Shown: positions 26,040 through 35,821 of the stretch, piece after piece | How positions within the stretch are numbered: position 1 is the stretch's first letter | Layout of the letters: every line of letters begins with the position of its first letter | Assembly (NCBI GenBank): GCA_945897865.1 | Contig: CAMDHJ010000016.1 | Coordinates: 1-36,137, forward strand | Origin: Tepidiphilus sp. J10 | GTDB lineage: Bacteria; Pseudomonadota; Gammaproteobacteria; Burkholderiales; Thiobacillaceae | Length of the DNA stretch: 36,137 nucleotides | Direction: 5' to 3' | The notes under the pieces: model-generated | The model's database searches: none | Seen by the model: the letters and a program-made list of their open reading frames with translations, nothing else | What the model was told of the DNA's origin: nothing | Made by a program: the position numbers and the translations under genes

Positions 26040-26848
26040 TTCAACCAAATCCAGAAGAGCGCCGCAACCGGCAGAACGGCGGTCAGGCTGTCGATGCGAT
26101 CCAGTACGCCACCATGCCCGGGCAGCAGATTGCCACTATCCTTGATGCCAGCCTGGCGTTTCAGTGTGCTTTCGAACAGGTCACCCAGCACGGAAAGACC
26201 AAACAGCCCCCAGAACAGAGCCAAAGCTTGTGGCAAACTATCCAGCCGGAGTGTGTCGGGGATGTAGAAAAACAATGCAAGTGCGTAAGCGGTTATCGCC
26301 AGCCAGGCGCCGATCGCGCCTTCCCAGGTTTTGCCCGGGCTGATGCTGGGTGCGAGTTTGTGTTTACCGAATTGGCGACCCGAGAAGTACGCCGCAGTAT
26401 CCGCGATGACGACCACGCCGACCACAATGAACAGCAGATCGGGGCCGATTTCACGCAGCATGACCATGCCGAGATGGGTGGGAACCAGAACGATGGCGCC
26501 AAGCAAGAGATGGATTGCAGGCGGCTGAATTTTCACCAGTCGAGCCAGCAGGATGGGCGCCAGCAGCCAGAACAGCACAGCAGGATAAAAAGGCAGAGCG
26601 AGATCAGGCGCGGCGACACTCAGGCTACTGCTGATCGAGACGGTCAATATTCCAAAGAAAACTGTGGCCGTTCTGTTCAGACCGGCCATTTTGGCCCACT
26701 CCAACGCGGCCAGGAATGTAACCAGACCGGTCAGTCCGATCCATAGCGCAAGTGGTGCCAGATAGAGCGCGGCGAGGAAGCTGGCGATCAGTGGCACTGC
26801 GGTGGCAATGCGGGCTTGCAGTCCAGACTTGACGGGCTTAGCGCTCAA
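26036..26848 (-). CDS. cdsA: Phosphatidate cytidylyltransferase
   Basis: The ~270-residue integral membrane enzyme makes CDP-diacylglycerol from phosphatidate and CTP. About eight hydrophobic spans are present, and the CDP-alcohol signature [15 protein letters not shown] is intact near the C-terminus, preceded by [11 protein letters not shown]. The start has no ATG: TTG at 26848, inside the uppS tail, is chosen because it gives [20 protein letters not shown] at 26860 is the alternative. The overlap with uppS implies coupling. Confidence 0.92.
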   Translation of the reverse strand: MSAKPVKSGLQARIATAVPLIASFLAALYLAPLALWIGLTGLVTFLAALEWAKMAGLNRTATVFFGILTVSISSSLSVAAPDLALPFYPAVLFWLLAPILLARLVKIQPPAIHLLLGAIVLVPTHLGMVMLREIGPDLLFIVVGVVVIADTAAYFSGRQFGKHKLAPSISPGKTWEGAIGAWLAITAYALALFFYIPDTLRLDSLPQALALFWGLFGLSVLGDLFESTLKRQAGIKDSGNLLPGHGGVLDRIDSLTAVLPVAALFWIWLK

Positions 26849-27590
26849 GTAGCTGCTCACTGGTACGGCCGAAGCGACGCTCTCGTTTGCGGAAGGAAGC
26901 GATTGCCAAATCCAGCTTTTCGGCATCGAAATCCGGCCAGAGTGTGTCGGTGAAATACAGCTCGGCATAGGCCAGTTGCCAGAGCAGGAAATTGCTGATG
27001 CGTTGCTCGCCGCCGGTACGAATGAACAGATCAGGTTCCGGTGCGTAAGACATGGAAAGATAGGGCGCCAGAGCCTGTTCATCGACCTCGACAGCTGCCG
27101 GATTGTCACGCCGCCAATTGTTTACCGCGTTGAGAATATCCCAGCGACCACCGTAGTTGGCACAGATGGTCAACGTTAAACGTTGGTTGTTCCGAGTGCG
27201 CTGCTCTCCTTCAGCAATCAGATCACGCAGACGTTCATCAAAACGGCTCAGATCGCCAACCACATGCAGACAGACACCATTGCGATGCATACGCGACACT
27301 TCACTTTCAAGCGCCATCACGAACAGGCCCATCAGACGTGAGACTTCTTCCTGTGGCCGTCGCCAGTTCTCAGAACTGAAGGCAAACAACGTCACATATT
27401 CAATACTGCGGTCGAGACAGATTTCAATGATGTTGCGGACCCGCTCGAAGCCTTGAGCATGACCAGCCACACGCGGTAGCAAACGCTTCTTGGCCCAACG
27501 ACCATTGCCATCCATGATGATCGCAATATGGCGAGGAACTTCAACAGATTCTGGAACTTCCGCTGTTGAGCTAAAAAATCGCTTGATCAT
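26838..27590 (-). CDS. uppS: Undecaprenyl diphosphate synthase
   Basis: The 250-residue cis-prenyltransferase makes the lipid carrier for peptidoglycan and O-antigen. [16 protein letters not shown] is the substrate-binding start with catalytic aspartate; F-S-S-E-N-W-R-R-P and [15 protein letters not shown] are typical. Length is normal. It lies 25 bases after frr, with only a weak GAGG upstream of the ATG at 27590. Confidence 0.97.
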   Translation of the reverse strand: MIKRFFSSTAEVPESVEVPRHIAIIMDGNGRWAKKRLLPRVAGHAQGFERVRNIIEICLDRSIEYVTLFAFSSENWRRPQEEVSRLMGLFVMALESEVSRMHRNGVCLHVVGDLSRFDERLRDLIAEGEQRTRNNQRLTLTICANYGGRWDILNAVNNWRRDNPAAVEVDEQALAPYLSMSYAPEPDLFIRTGGEQRISNFLLWQLAYAELYFTDTLWPDFDAEKLDLAIASFRKRERRFGRTSEQLLER

Positions 27591-27615
27591 GATGGCTTGC
27601 AGCCTCTAAAAAAAC

Positions 27616-28173
27616 TCAGACCGCCATCAGGTCCTTTTCTTTGTCGGCCAGATGCTTTTCCTGTTCGGCAATGAACTTATCGGTGAGCTTCTGGATTTCC
27701 TCCGCAGCACGCCTTTCTTCGTCTTCACTGATTTCCTTGTTCTTCAACAATTCCTTCAGATGGGCGATGGCATCGCGACGAATATTGCGTATCGCGACTT
27801 TACCGTTTTCCGCTTCGCCACGCACCAGTTTGACCAGTTCCTTGCGGCGCTCTTCAGTCAACGGGGGCATCGGCACGCGCAGCATTTCACCCATATTGGA
27901 CGGATTTAGACCTAAATCGGCATCACGTATGGCTTTCTCTATCTTGCCAAGCATGTTCTTTTCATAGGCCTGGACACCCAGGGTATGTGCATCAACCAGG
28001 GTCAGGTTGGCAACCTGACTGACCAATGTTGGGGAACCGTAATAATCTACTTTGACGTGATCCAGAATGCCGGTAGTGGCGCGTCCGGTGCGTACCTTGC
28101 CAAAGTCAGCCTTGAGTGACTCGACCGATTTTTTCATCTTTTCTTCGGCGGCTTTTTTGATGTCGGAAATCAT
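27616..28173 (-). CDS. frr: Ribosome recycling factor
   Basis: The 185-residue protein releases ribosomes from mRNA with EF-G. The start [20 protein letters not shown] and the motifs K-V-R-T-G-R-A and [12 protein letters not shown] are diagnostic, and the length is standard. GAGGA lies just upstream of the ATG at 28173. An in-frame upstream extension across the pyrH tail is ignored. It starts 13 bases after the pyrH stop. Confidence 0.97.
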   Translation of the reverse strand: MISDIKKAAEEKMKKSVESLKADFGKVRTGRATTGILDHVKVDYYGSPTLVSQVANLTLVDAHTLGVQAYEKNMLGKIEKAIRDADLGLNPSNMGEMLRVPMPPLTEERRKELVKLVRGEAENGKVAIRNIRRDAIAHLKELLKNKEISEDEERRAAEEIQKLTDKFIAEQEKHLADKEKDLMAV

Positions 28174-28186
28174 GCTTTCTTCCTCA

Positions 28187-28912
28187 CTAAAGTACAACCC
28201 GGGTGCCTTCCGGCTCACCAAGTACCACGCGTCGCAGTGCGCCCGGCTTGAATATGCTGAACACGCAAAGCGGCAACTTCTGTTCACGACAGAGCGCAAA
28301 GGCGGCGATATCGAGCACCCCCAGATTCTTTGCGATGGCTTCATCAAAGCCAAGTTGTTCGTAACGGGTCGCCGTCGGGTCTTTCTTTGGATCGGCGGTG
28401 TAAACGCCATCCACTTTGGTTGCCTTCAACATCAGGTCGGCGCCGATTTCCGCACCGCGTAAAGCCGAAGCCGTATCCGTGGTGAAAAAGGGGTTACCGG
28501 TGCCGCCGCCAAAGATCACCACTCGGCCGGCCTCAAGATGTCGAACCGCGCTGTCCCGCTCAAATGGTTCGCCGACATGACCGATAGTGACTGCGGTTTG
28601 CACGCGTGCATCAACACCGGCGGCCATCAATCCATCTTTCAATGCCAGTGCGTTCATCACCGTCGCCAGCATACCCATGCTATCGGCGGTGGCGCGATCC
28701 ATGCCGGCAAGCGCGCCGGTGGCGCCGCGAAACAAATTGCCACCACCGACCACAATGCCAACCTGAACGCCGAGATCAACCACTTCCTTGATCTGGGCGA
28801 CCATGCTTGCCATGGTGTCGGCATGATAGCCAAACGTATCCGGCCCCATCAGCGCCTCGCCGGAAAGTTTCAACAGAATGCGCTTGCACGGGCGGGGTGG
28901 CATCTGAGCCAT
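28187..28912 (-). CDS. pyrH: Uridylate kinase (UMP kinase)
   Basis: The 241-residue amino-acid-kinase-fold enzyme phosphorylates UMP to [23 protein letters not shown] and [15 protein letters not shown] are typical, as is [14 protein letters not shown]. It begins five bases after tsf and lies in the conserved tsf-pyrH-frr order. Confidence 0.98.
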   Translation of the reverse strand: MAQMPPRPCKRILLKLSGEALMGPDTFGYHADTMASMVAQIKEVVDLGVQVGIVVGGGNLFRGATGALAGMDRATADSMGMLATVMNALALKDGLMAAGVDARVQTAVTIGHVGEPFERDSAVRHLEAGRVVIFGGGTGNPFFTTDTASALRGAEIGADLMLKATKVDGVYTADPKKDPTATRYEQLGFDEAIAKNLGVLDIAAFALCREQKLPLCVFSIFKPGALRRVVLGEPEGTRVVL

Positions 28913-28917
28913 CTTGA

Positions 28918-29790
28918 TCAGACCTTGGAAGCAGCGGCGACTTCAGCGGCGAAGTCGGATACTTTCTTCTCGATGCCTTCGCCGACGATGAACATGGTGA
29001 AGCCGTGGCATTGCGAGTTCTTCGACTTCAACACCTGTTCGACGGTCTGCTTGTCGTCCTTGACGAACGGCTGTGACAGCAAGGTGACATCCTTGAGGAA
29101 TTTCTGCACGGTGCCATCAGCGATTTTTTCCAGCATGGCTTCTGGCTTGCCGGCTTCCTTTGCCTTCTCAATGGCGACGCGACGCTCGGTGTCGATCAGG
29201 TCTTGCGATACCCCGGAAGCATCCAGCGATTTCGGCTTCGAAGCGGCAATATGCATGGCGATGTCCTTGGCAATCGCCTCATCACCGGCGACGTCGACCA
29301 GAACACCAATCTTGCTGCCGTGGATGTAGCTGGCAAATTTGCCATGGCCGTTGAGACGCACGAAACGACGAATTGACATGTTCTCGCCGATCTTGCCGAC
29401 CATCTCGGTGCGGAACTCTTCCACCGTCTTGCCGGCGTAGGGCAAAGCTGAGAGGGCGGCGACATCGGCCGGATTGCTGTCAATCACCATTTGTGCAATC
29501 GCTTTGGAAAGCGCCAGAAAATCGTCGTTTTTTGCGACGAAATCGGTTTCGCAGTTCACTTCCACCATCGCGGCGGTCTTGCCGTCAGCACTGATGTTGA
29601 TCGCCACAACGCCTTCAGCGGCAATGCGGCCGGCGCTCTTGGCGGCCTTGTTGCCAAAACGCACGCGCAAAATTTCTTCTGCTTTCTGCATCTCGCCGGC
29701 CGCTTCGGTCAGCGCTTTCTTGCAATCCATCATGGGGGCATCGGTGCGCTCGCGCAGCTCTTTGACCATGGATGCGGTGATTTCCGCCAT
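28918..29790 (-). CDS. tsf: Elongation factor Ts
   Basis: The 290-residue nucleotide exchange factor of EF-Tu has the N-terminal UBA-like start [16 protein letters not shown] with M-M-D-C-K-K-A-L, and the T-D-F-V-A-K-N-D motif that contacts EF-Tu. CAGGAG precedes the ATG at 29790. It follows rpsB but is separated from it by a strong terminator-like hairpin. Confidence 0.98.
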   Translation of the reverse strand: MAEITASMVKELRERTDAPMMDCKKALTEAAGEMQKAEEILRVRFGNKAAKSAGRIAAEGVVAINISADGKTAAMVEVNCETDFVAKNDDFLALSKAIAQMVIDSNPADVAALSALPYAGKTVEEFRTEMVGKIGENMSIRRFVRLNGHGKFASYIHGSKIGVLVDVAGDEAIAKDIAMHIAASKPKSLDASGVSQDLIDTERRVAIEKAKEAGKPEAMLEKIADGTVQKFLKDVTLLSQPFVKDDKQTVEQVLKSKNSQCHGFTMFIVGEGIEKKVSDFAAEVAAASKV

Positions 29791-29816
29791 AACATTCTCC
29801 TGAACAGTTCTTTATC

Positions 29817-29842
29817 GAAAAAACGCCCCGGTTAGCGGGGCG
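29817..29842 (-). terminator. Terminator/attenuator between rpsB and tsf
   Basis: Read leftward, a perfect 8-bp stem ACGCCCCG/CGGGGCGT with a five-base loop runs directly into a T-run. It lies 46 bases after the rpsB stop and 27 before the tsf start, so it must terminate part of the rpsB transcripts while letting others continue; no separate tsf promoter was recognised in the short gap. Confidence 0.88.
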
Positions 29843-29887
29843 TCATGAATCTTGTCTAGCGGGCATGAATTCGGCCCGCCTGATACA

Positions 29888-30637
29888 TCAACCGGCGCTG
29901 GCTTCGTTGGATTCGTCGACTTCGACGTATTCATCCTGAACCGCAGCAACCATTTCCTCGATCACCATGGTTTTACCTTCCAGGATTGAATCGGCAAGGC
30001 CGCGCGCATACAAACGAATGGCACGGTTCGAGTCGTCGTTGCCGGGAATGACGTAATCCACGCCGAGCGGGGAGTTGTTCGAGTCAACGATGCCGATCAC
30101 CGGAATGCCCAGCTTGTTGGCTTCGGTTATGGCGATTTTCTGATAGCCGACGTCAACAACGAACAGCGCATCAGGCAAACGCTCCATCTCGCGAATGCCA
30201 CCCAGGCTTTGCATCAGTTTGTCGAATTCGCGTTGCACACGCAGGATTTCCTTCTTCGAAATCGCACCCGGCTCGGCCAGTTGCGCTTCGATGTCTTTCA
30301 TCCGCTTGACCGACTGCTTGACGGTCTTGAAGTTGGTCAGCATGCCACCCAACCAGCGATGGGAAATCCACGGCATGCCGCAACGGGCCGCTTCTTCAGC
30401 CATGATTTCGCGGGCCTGGCGCTTGGTGCCGACGAACAGCACGGAACCTTTGTTGGCAGATAACCGGCGCGCGAAGGTGGCGGCTTCATTGAACAAGGGC
30501 AGGGTTTTTTCCAGATTCAGGATGTGAATCTTGTTGCGGTGACCAAAGATGTAGGGTGCCATCTTCGGGTTCCAGTAACGGGTTTGGTGGCCGAAGTGAA
30601 CACCGGCCTCGAGCATTTGACGCATGGTTACGGACAT
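29888..30637 (-). CDS. rpsB: 30S ribosomal protein S2
   Basis: The 249-residue ribosomal protein starts [20 protein letters not shown], a family signature, and carries [12 protein letters not shown] and [18 protein letters not shown] lies five bases upstream of the ATG at 30637. It has its own promoter and a structured leader. A short acidic tail ([11 protein letters not shown]) ends the protein. Confidence 0.99.
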   Translation of the reverse strand: MSVTMRQMLEAGVHFGHQTRYWNPKMAPYIFGHRNKIHILNLEKTLPLFNEAATFARRLSANKGSVLFVGTKRQAREIMAEEAARCGMPWISHRWLGGMLTNFKTVKQSVKRMKDIEAQLAEPGAISKKEILRVQREFDKLMQSLGGIREMERLPDALFVVDVGYQKIAITEANKLGIPVIGIVDSNNSPLGVDYVIPGNDDSNRAIRLYARGLADSILEGKTMVIEEMVAAVQDEYVEVDESNEASAG

Positions 30638-30759
30638 GAAAACTCCTTGGTTAAGGTTAAGCCGCCATCCGCCGAGAACCCCGCAAGTCCGTGCGGGGCA
30701 CCTTAACTGGTGCGGATGTGTGGATTTCGCTGGCCAGACAGCACGTCCGGCGCAAAGCG
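30638..30759 (-). promoter_or_regulatory. Structured rpsB leader (S2-type autoregulatory 5' UTR)
   Basis: Within the leader an outer 8-bp helix GTTAAGGT (30707-30700) pairs with ACCTTAAC (30657-30650), ending just before the Shine-Dalgarno AAGGAG. Inside lies a 7-bp hairpin CCCCGCA/TGCGGGG (30698-30692 with 30685-30679) and a G-G-C-G-G-A-T-G-G-C-G-G-C segment. Known rpsB leaders bind S2 and repress translation; the form and position match, and this assignment to that class is an inference. Confidence 0.75.
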
Positions 30760-30765
30760 GCGCGC

Positions 30766-30795
30766 ATTCTAGCAGTTGAGCGCAAATCTGGGCAA
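30766..30795 (-). promoter_or_regulatory. Sigma-70 promoter of rpsB with GC-rich discriminator
   Basis: Read leftward, TTGCCC (30795-30790), an 18-base spacer ending in an extended -10 TGC, TAGAAT (30771-30766) and discriminator GCGCGCC follow. The predicted start is ~30759, leaving a ~120-base leader. The -10, discriminator and following CTTTG are the same as at the tRNA-Val promoter. Confidence 0.75.
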
Positions 30796-30831
30796 CTCAA
30801 GCCAGCCAATATTGATGGTTGACGATGGCGC

Positions 30832-32181
30832 TTACTTGCCGGCTTTACCTGCTGCCGTATCTAGCGACTTGAGGTAGGACAGGCGTTCACCGATTTTGCC
30901 TTCCAGGCCACGCGGTGTCGGCTGGTAGAAGCGGGGAAGCTGGGGCAGTTCATCGGGAAAATAGCGTTCTCCCGCCGCATAGGCTTCAGTTTCGTCGTGT
31001 GCATAGCGGTAGGCATGGCCGTAACCGAGTTCTTTCATCAGCCTGGTCGGCGCATTGCGCAGGTGCACCGGTACCGGGCGTGAGCCGTCTTGTGCGACAA
31101 AACTCTGCGCAGCCTTGTAGGCAACGTAAACGGCATTGCTTTTTGGTGCGACCGCCAGGTAAACCACTGCCTGCGCCAGCGCCAGTTCACCTTCCGGGCT
31201 GCCCAGTCGCTCGAAGGTGGCAACCGCATCGAGCGCGGTGGTCAAGGCGCGCGGATCGGCCAGGCCGATATCTTCCACCGCCATGCGGATGATGCGCCGA
31301 CCGAGATACAAGGGATCGGCGCCGCCATCCAGCATGCGGCTCAGCCAGTAAAGCGCGGCATCCGGACTGGAGCCGCGAACGGATTTGTGCAGGGCGGATA
31401 TCGGGTCGTAGAACGCATCGCCGCCTTTGTCGAAACGCCGGTGCGACGCAGCCAGCGCTTCGCCGATGAATGCGGCATCAATCTCGTTGCGCTTGGCGGC
31501 CTGAGCGGCGGTGAACAGTTGGTCAAGCAGGTTGAGCAAGCGGCGGCCATCACCATCGGCATAGGCCAACAGCAGCTTGCCGGCTTCATCGCTGAGTTTG
31601 ATCTCGCTTGCCGCCTCCCGTAGTGCGCGTTCCAGCAATGCGGCAAGGTCGCTTTCGTCGAGTGGCTTGAGGACATAGACCTGAGCGCGAGAGAGGAGGG
31701 CGCCGACGACTTCAAACGATGGATTCTCGGTAGTGGCGCCGATGAAAGTGAGCAAGCCGGATTCGACATGCGGCAGAAAGGCATCCTGCTGCGCTTTATT
31801 GAAGCGGTGCACTTCATCGACAAACAGGATGGTCTGGCGGCTTGCCACTCGATTGATGCGGGCCCGCTCGACTGCTTCACGGATTTCCTTGACGCCTGAC
31901 AACACGGCGGAAATCTGGATGAAATCGGCATCAAAATGACTCGCCATCAGACGCGCCAATGTGGTTTTACCCACACCGGGCGGCCCCCAGAGAATCATTG
32001 AATGGGGTTTGCCCGATTCAAACGTCAGCCGTAACGGTCGGCCTGGTCCAAGCAGATGAGTTTGGCCAATGACCTGATCCAGGCTGCGCGGTCGCAAACG
32101 TTCTGCCAGCGGCGTGGCAGCCTGATTGAACGGGGATTCAGCAGCGGGCGCGACTGCGCCGAAAAGGTCAGCGGTCGCCAA
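30832..32181 (-). CDS. rarA: Replication-associated recombination protein A (AAA+ ATPase)
   Basis: The 449-residue RarA/MgsA protein, a clamp-loader-like ATPase, acts at stalled replication forks. It has the A-D-L-F N-terminal segment followed by P-L-A-E-R-L-R-P, Walker [10 protein letters not shown], Walker [11 protein letters not shown], sensor G-A-T-T-E-N-P-S-F and the C-terminal tetramerisation domain with [11 protein letters not shown]. The only suitable start is TTG at 32181, which lies in the lolA tail (14-base overlap). ftsK-lolA-rarA is a conserved order. Confidence 0.96.
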   Translation of the reverse strand: MATADLFGAVAPAAESPFNQAATPLAERLRPRSLDQVIGQTHLLGPGRPLRLTFESGKPHSMILWGPPGVGKTTLARLMASHFDADFIQISAVLSGVKEIREAVERARINRVASRQTILFVDEVHRFNKAQQDAFLPHVESGLLTFIGATTENPSFEVVGALLSRAQVYVLKPLDESDLAALLERALREAASEIKLSDEAGKLLLAYADGDGRRLLNLLDQLFTAAQAAKRNEIDAAFIGEALAASHRRFDKGGDAFYDPISALHKSVRGSSPDAALYWLSRMLDGGADPLYLGRRIIRMAVEDIGLADPRALTTALDAVATFERLGSPEGELALAQAVVYLAVAPKSNAVYVAYKAAQSFVAQDGSRPVPVHLRNAPTRLMKELGYGHAYRYAHDETEAYAAGERYFPDELPQLPRFYQPTPRGLEGKIGERLSYLKSLDTAAGKAGK

Positions 32182-32785
32182 TCACGTCAACGCCTTTGGG
32201 CGGCGTAAAGCGGAACAGACTGGCGCCAATGGCTGGGTTGCGCTGTAAGTTGGAAAAACGCAGCAAGGTGGTCTGGCCAAAATTGTCCTTCAGTTCCATT
32301 GCATGCAAATCATTGCCCTTGAAACCCATACGGACTTTTTCAAAGCTACCTTCCTTGCTTTTTGGCGAAGCTTCCAGCCAATCTATGCCGTCCTTGCTGC
32401 CGCCCTCTTTCAGGTTGAACAGCTTCTCTATGTTGTTATCACCCGCCAGCAATGCGGCTGGGCTATCGCCCAACGCCTGGTCAATCTTGCGCACAGTGAC
32501 CTGATCCAGATCTTCATCGTGAATCCAGACCTTGTTTCCATCACCCACAATGAGTTGGGCGTAAGGCTTCTGGTAGACCCAGCGGAATTTTCCGGGCCGG
32601 GAAAAGAATAGATTGCCGCTGGATTCCTGGGTTTTGCGTCCGGCTTGATCAAAAACGGTCTGAGTGAAATTGGCTTTGAGACCTTTGGTGCCATCGACAA
32701 ATGCTTCCAGGCGGGTTTTGGCGTCCGCCAGGGCGGATCCACTCAGCGTCAGGATGAAGATTGAAATCAGTGTGTTACGAATCAT
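32168..32785 (-). CDS. lolA: Outer-membrane lipoprotein carrier LolA
   Basis: The 205-residue periplasmic protein ferries lipoproteins from LolCDE to LolB. A signal peptide ([15 protein letters not shown]) precedes the mature chain; [19 protein letters not shown] and Y-A-Q-L-I-V-G-D-G are typical. The ATG at 32785 lies inside ftsK (11-base overlap), so it is coupled to ftsK and in turn overlaps rarA. Confidence 0.96.
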   Translation of the reverse strand: MIRNTLISIFILTLSGSALADAKTRLEAFVDGTKGLKANFTQTVFDQAGRKTQESSGNLFFSRPGKFRWVYQKPYAQLIVGDGNKVWIHDEDLDQVTVRKIDQALGDSPAALLAGDNNIEKLFNLKEGGSKDGIDWLEASPKSKEGSFEKVRMGFKGNDLHAMELKDNFGQTTLLRFSNLQRNPAIGASLFRFTPPKGVDVIGDR

Positions 32786-35075
32786 GTCGGGGTGCGATCA
32801 CTTCACGGTTGCCATTGGTTTGCATGGAGGAAACGAGGCCGGCATTTTCCATGGCCTCGACCAGTCTGGCTGCCCGGTTATAGCCGATGCGCAATTGTCG
32901 TTGCACAGCAGAGATAGAGGCACGCCGGCTTTTCAACACGTAAGCGACCGCATCGTCATACAACGGGTCAGCTTCCGCGCTTTTGTCAGGCGCATCCGCA
33001 TCCGATTCTTCATCCGGGCTTTCCAGAATGCTTTCGTCATATTGTGGCGGCCCAAGTTCCTTCAGCCATGCAGTAACCCGATGAACTTCGTCATCAGACA
33101 CGAATGCACCATGCAAACGCGTCGGTACGCCATGGCCTGGCGGCAGATACAACATATCACCCTGCCCGAGCAGAGATTCCGCGCCTTGCTGATCGAGAAC
33201 GGTGCGCGAATCGATGCGGCTAGTGACCTGAAACGAAACCCGGGTCGGGATGTTGGCCTTGATCAGACCGGTGATCACATCGACAGATGGGCGTTGCGTC
33301 GCCAGCACCAGATGTATGCCGGAAGCCCGCGCTTTCTGAGCCAATCGGGCAATTAGTTCTTCTACCTTCTTGCCGGCAACCATCATCAGATCAGCCAATT
33401 CGTCGATCAAGACAACAATAAAGGGCAGGGTAGACAACCGTTCCGGGTCTTCCGGCGTGATCGAGAACGGGTTACTCAGTGGTTGGCCGGCCTTTTCCGC
33501 ATCACGAACTTTCTGATTGAAACCCGCAATGTTTCGCACGCCTAGTGCCGACATCAGACGATAGCGCTTATCCATTTCGCCGACGCACCAGTTCAACGCC
33601 GAGGCTGCAAGCTTCATATCGGTGACCACCGGAGCAAGCAGATGCGGAATGCCTTCGTAAGTGGAAAGCTCCAGCATCTTTGGATCAATCATGATCAGGC
33701 GTACATCCTGCGCCGTCGATTTGTAGATCAGCGACAGAATCATCGCGTTGATGGCGACTGATTTTCCGGAACCCGTTGCGCCGGCGACCAGCACATGCGG
33801 CATCTTGCCCAGGTCGGCGACGATGGGATTGCCGCTGATATCCTTGCCCATCGCCATGGTGAGCGGCGAAGCATTGTCGTTGTAAACCTTGGCTGAGAGG
33901 ATTTCCGAAAGCCGTACGACCTGGCGTTGCGAGTTGGGGAGTTCCAGACCCATGCAATTCTTGCCCGGGATGGTTTCCACGACACGGATGCTGACCAGCG
34001 ACAGCGCCCGCGCCAGATCCTTTGCCAGATTGGTGATCTGGCTGCCTTTAACACCGGAAGCCGGTTCTACTTCATAACGCGTGATGACCGGGCCTGGATA
34101 TGCCGCCAGTACTTTCACTTCAACGCCGAATTCGCGCAATTTGCGCTCGATCAAGCGGGAAGTGGCTTCCAGGCTGGCTTGATCAATTTGGGCGGTATTC
34201 TGAGTTGCTTCATCCAGCAAGCGCAGAGGCGGGCGCTGCGTATCGGGCGCATCGCGGAACAATAAATCTTGCCGCTCCTCTTGCGCCCGCTCTGATTTTT
34301 CAATGACGGCAACCGGCGCCTCGATTCGGATTGGCGGTTCTTTGCGCATGCGTTTGCGTTCCTGGCGAACGCTCTCATCACGCTCGGACGTGGCTTCCAA
34401 ACCTGCTCTTCGATCTCGCTTGGCTTGCCAGGTATTGATCACGATCTTGAATAACGCTTCCAGGCCAGTTCCCACCTTCTCGGCCAATTCCAGCCAGGAG
34501 ATACCAGTAAACAAACTGAAACCGGCTCCCCAGGTCAGCAATAACAAGACCGTGCCGCCATCGAAGCCAAACACGCCTTGCACCAGATGCGAAAGGCTGT
34601 CCCCCAGCGCGCCACCGGTGGTCAGCGGCAATTGCATCGGCAAACTGTGAAAACGCATGGCTTCCAACGTGCTGCTACTCAAGAGAACCAACAGAAAGCC
34701 GATCAGTGTGATCGACACACCGTTCTGATGTTCAGACTCCTGTGCGCCAATACGGCGATAACCCCACCAGACAAAGAACAACGACAGCACCACCCAAAGC
34801 CAGGTCGAAGCGCCGAACAGATAGAGCATCAAATCAGACAGCCATGCGCCAAACGGACCGCCGGCATTGAGCACCGCCTGATCGCCACCAATGCGCGACC
34901 AGCCTGGATCGGCGATGTGATAGGTCAACAGAATCATGCCCAGATACAAGGCAATGCCCACCGCAGCCAACCACCAGACTTCACGCAATAACGCGGAGAC
35001 CCGGGGGGCGAGCGGTTTACGTACGGGTTTGGAGACGGCGCAGCGTCGAGAGGATCGAGATGACTTACCAAGCAT
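32775..35075 (-). CDS. ftsK: DNA translocase FtsK
   Basis: From ATG 35075 the protein has 766 residues. Four N-terminal membrane helices (~33-54, 79-105, 120-137, 174-192) anchor it at the septum; a short charged linker (~215-290) follows. The motor has Walker A G-A-T-G-S-G-K-S (432-439) and Walker B F-I-V-V-L-I-D-E (552-559); the C-terminal winged-helix gamma domain that reads KOPS is intact. It pumps chromosome ends and activates XerCD. The linker is much shorter than the E. coli one, typical for betaproteobacteria. A GTG at 35084 is also in frame. There is no Shine-Dalgarno; see the promoter entry for a probable leaderless start. Confidence 0.95.
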   Translation of the reverse strand: MLGKSSRSSRRCAVSKPVRKPLAPRVSALLREVWWLAAVGIALYLGMILLTYHIADPGWSRIGGDQAVLNAGGPFGAWLSDLMLYLFGASTWLWVVLSLFFVWWGYRRIGAQESEHQNGVSITLIGFLLVLLSSSTLEAMRFHSLPMQLPLTTGGALGDSLSHLVQGVFGFDGGTVLLLLTWGAGFSLFTGISWLELAEKVGTGLEALFKIVINTWQAKRDRRAGLEATSERDESVRQERKRMRKEPPIRIEAPVAVIEKSERAQEERQDLLFRDAPDTQRPPLRLLDEATQNTAQIDQASLEATSRLIERKLREFGVEVKVLAAYPGPVITRYEVEPASGVKGSQITNLAKDLARALSLVSIRVVETIPGKNCMGLELPNSQRQVVRLSEILSAKVYNDNASPLTMAMGKDISGNPIVADLGKMPHVLVAGATGSGKSVAINAMILSLIYKSTAQDVRLIMIDPKMLELSTYEGIPHLLAPVVTDMKLAASALNWCVGEMDKRYRLMSALGVRNIAGFNQKVRDAEKAGQPLSNPFSITPEDPERLSTLPFIVVLIDELADLMMVAGKKVEELIARLAQKARASGIHLVLATQRPSVDVITGLIKANIPTRVSFQVTSRIDSRTVLDQQGAESLLGQGDMLYLPPGHGVPTRLHGAFVSDDEVHRVTAWLKELGPPQYDESILESPDEESDADAPDKSAEADPLYDDAVAYVLKSRRASISAVQRQLRIGYNRAARLVEAMENAGLVSSMQTNGNREVIAPRHDS

Positions 35076-35082
35076 GGCGCGC

Positions 35083-35111
35083 ACTATAAAGGATGACTTG
35101 CAATCTCTCCA
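35083..35111 (-). promoter_or_regulatory. Predicted ftsK promoter, probably leaderless mRNA
   Basis: Read leftward, TGGAGA (35111-35106, four of six -35 bases), 17 bases, TATAGT (35088-35083) and then GCGCGCC directly before ATG. A normal start six to seven bases after the -10 falls at or within a base or two of the ATG. The discriminator matches those of tRNA-Val and rpsB. Confidence 0.55.
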
Positions 35112-35244
35112 TGCGGCTGCACATAGAACGCAAATTCATCTGTTGGAAAGCCTGGCCAAATAGACTGAATGTATATTATGTTAAATTAAACATGTCGATC
35201 GCTGAGGCTGATCAGACTGCTAGAATTTCCCGCCCTTCATGACG
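35085..35244 (+). other. Intergenic region right of ftsK; probable remnant of a divergent promoter
   Basis: No gene is visible here. On the plus strand TGCTAGAAT (35218-35226) looks like an extended -10, then TTTCCCGCCC and an ATG (35239-35241), which is followed within four bases by the direct repeat. An inverted repeat ATGTT-AAATTA-AACAT lies at 35178-35193. In related bacteria ftsK is often divergent from trxB, so this may be its truncated 5' region (inference). Confidence 0.35.
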
Positions 35245-35286
35245 GCGGAAAATTGGTTTGAGACACGCGGAAAATAGGTTTGAGAC
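35245..35286 (+). repeat. Two direct repeats of 20 bp at the edge of accessory DNA
   Basis: GCGGAAAATTGGTTTGAGAC (35245-35264) and GCGGAAAATAGGTTTGAGAC (35267-35286) differ at one base and are two bases apart (22-base period). Multiple short terminal repeats are typical of IS21-family ends, but no istA or istB gene is in the window, so this may be a solo end or a relic. Confidence 0.7.
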
Positions 35287-35327
35287 TTTCAAGGCCGATT
35301 AAGGCAATCCTTGTGAACCCCGCACCG

Positions 35328-35768
35328 TCACTGCTGCAACATATTTTCATCTAGTGAAACAACTCGCGGCGGCGCGATCTCAACCGAATCACACACCTTG
35401 CACAGATGGCTTAGCGCGGCCTTGCCGCTGGCCCAGTCCGGCATGTAGATGACCGATGTCTTATCCCACCAAGGATCGTCCTTGGCTGCGCGTTTACCGT
35501 ACGCTTTTGCAGCCTTGGCTCTTTCGCTTGGCGTGTACCAATGCCGCACCGATTTGCGCAGGAATTTCGCCTCCGGCTCCATCGGATTGCCACTGATCCA
35601 TGCGCCTTTGAACTCACCGTCTACAAAGGTCATGACGCGATATTTTAAGGCGCTGTAGCGCTGCACTTGTAGCGTGATGGCGCGGCCGTCACAGATCAGG
35701 CGCACAGTGCCGTATGGGCTGTTGAGTTGTGATTCGAGCTCGCTGCGCTGTTCTTTGGTCAGTTTCAT
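35328..35768 (-). CDS. Hypothetical protein of mobile/prophage context
   Basis: I do not recognise a named family. The ATG at 35768 has AGGAG six bases upstream, giving 146 residues. The N-terminal half (Y-G-T-V-R-L-I-C-D-G-R-A-I-T-L-Q-V-Q-R) looks like a beta-rich fold with F-V-D-G-E-F-K-G-A-W; the middle is Lys/Arg/Ala-rich (S-E-R-A-K-A-A-K-A-Y-G-K-R). A C-x-x-C (L-C-K-V-C) lies near residue 123. It follows the phage morphogenesis gene by 53 bases in the same direction, so it is probably a phage cargo or late gene; this is inference from position. Confidence 0.75.
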   Translation of the reverse strand: MKLTKEQRSELESQLNSPYGTVRLICDGRAITLQVQRYSALKYRVMTFVDGEFKGAWISGNPMEPEAKFLRKSVRHWYTPSERAKAAKAYGKRAAKDDPWWDKTSVIYMPDWASGKAALSHLCKVCDSVEIAPPRVVSLDENMLQQ

Positions 35769-35821
35769 GACGTTCTCCTGGTGGCCTCCGGCGCTAGCGG
35801 CCGGGCTGTTTTCCGGCGATC

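Noticed and set aside
26849-27109. Upstream in-frame extension of cdsA
   Set aside because: It overlaps uppS by about 270 bases and its residues are not CdsA-like.
28174-28410. Upstream in-frame extension of frr
   Set aside because: It overlaps pyrH; the normal RRF start with a good Shine-Dalgarno is at 28173.
35245-35286. A CRISPR array
   Set aside because: Only two 20-bp units with a two-base gap; there is no spacer-sized interval and no cas gene.
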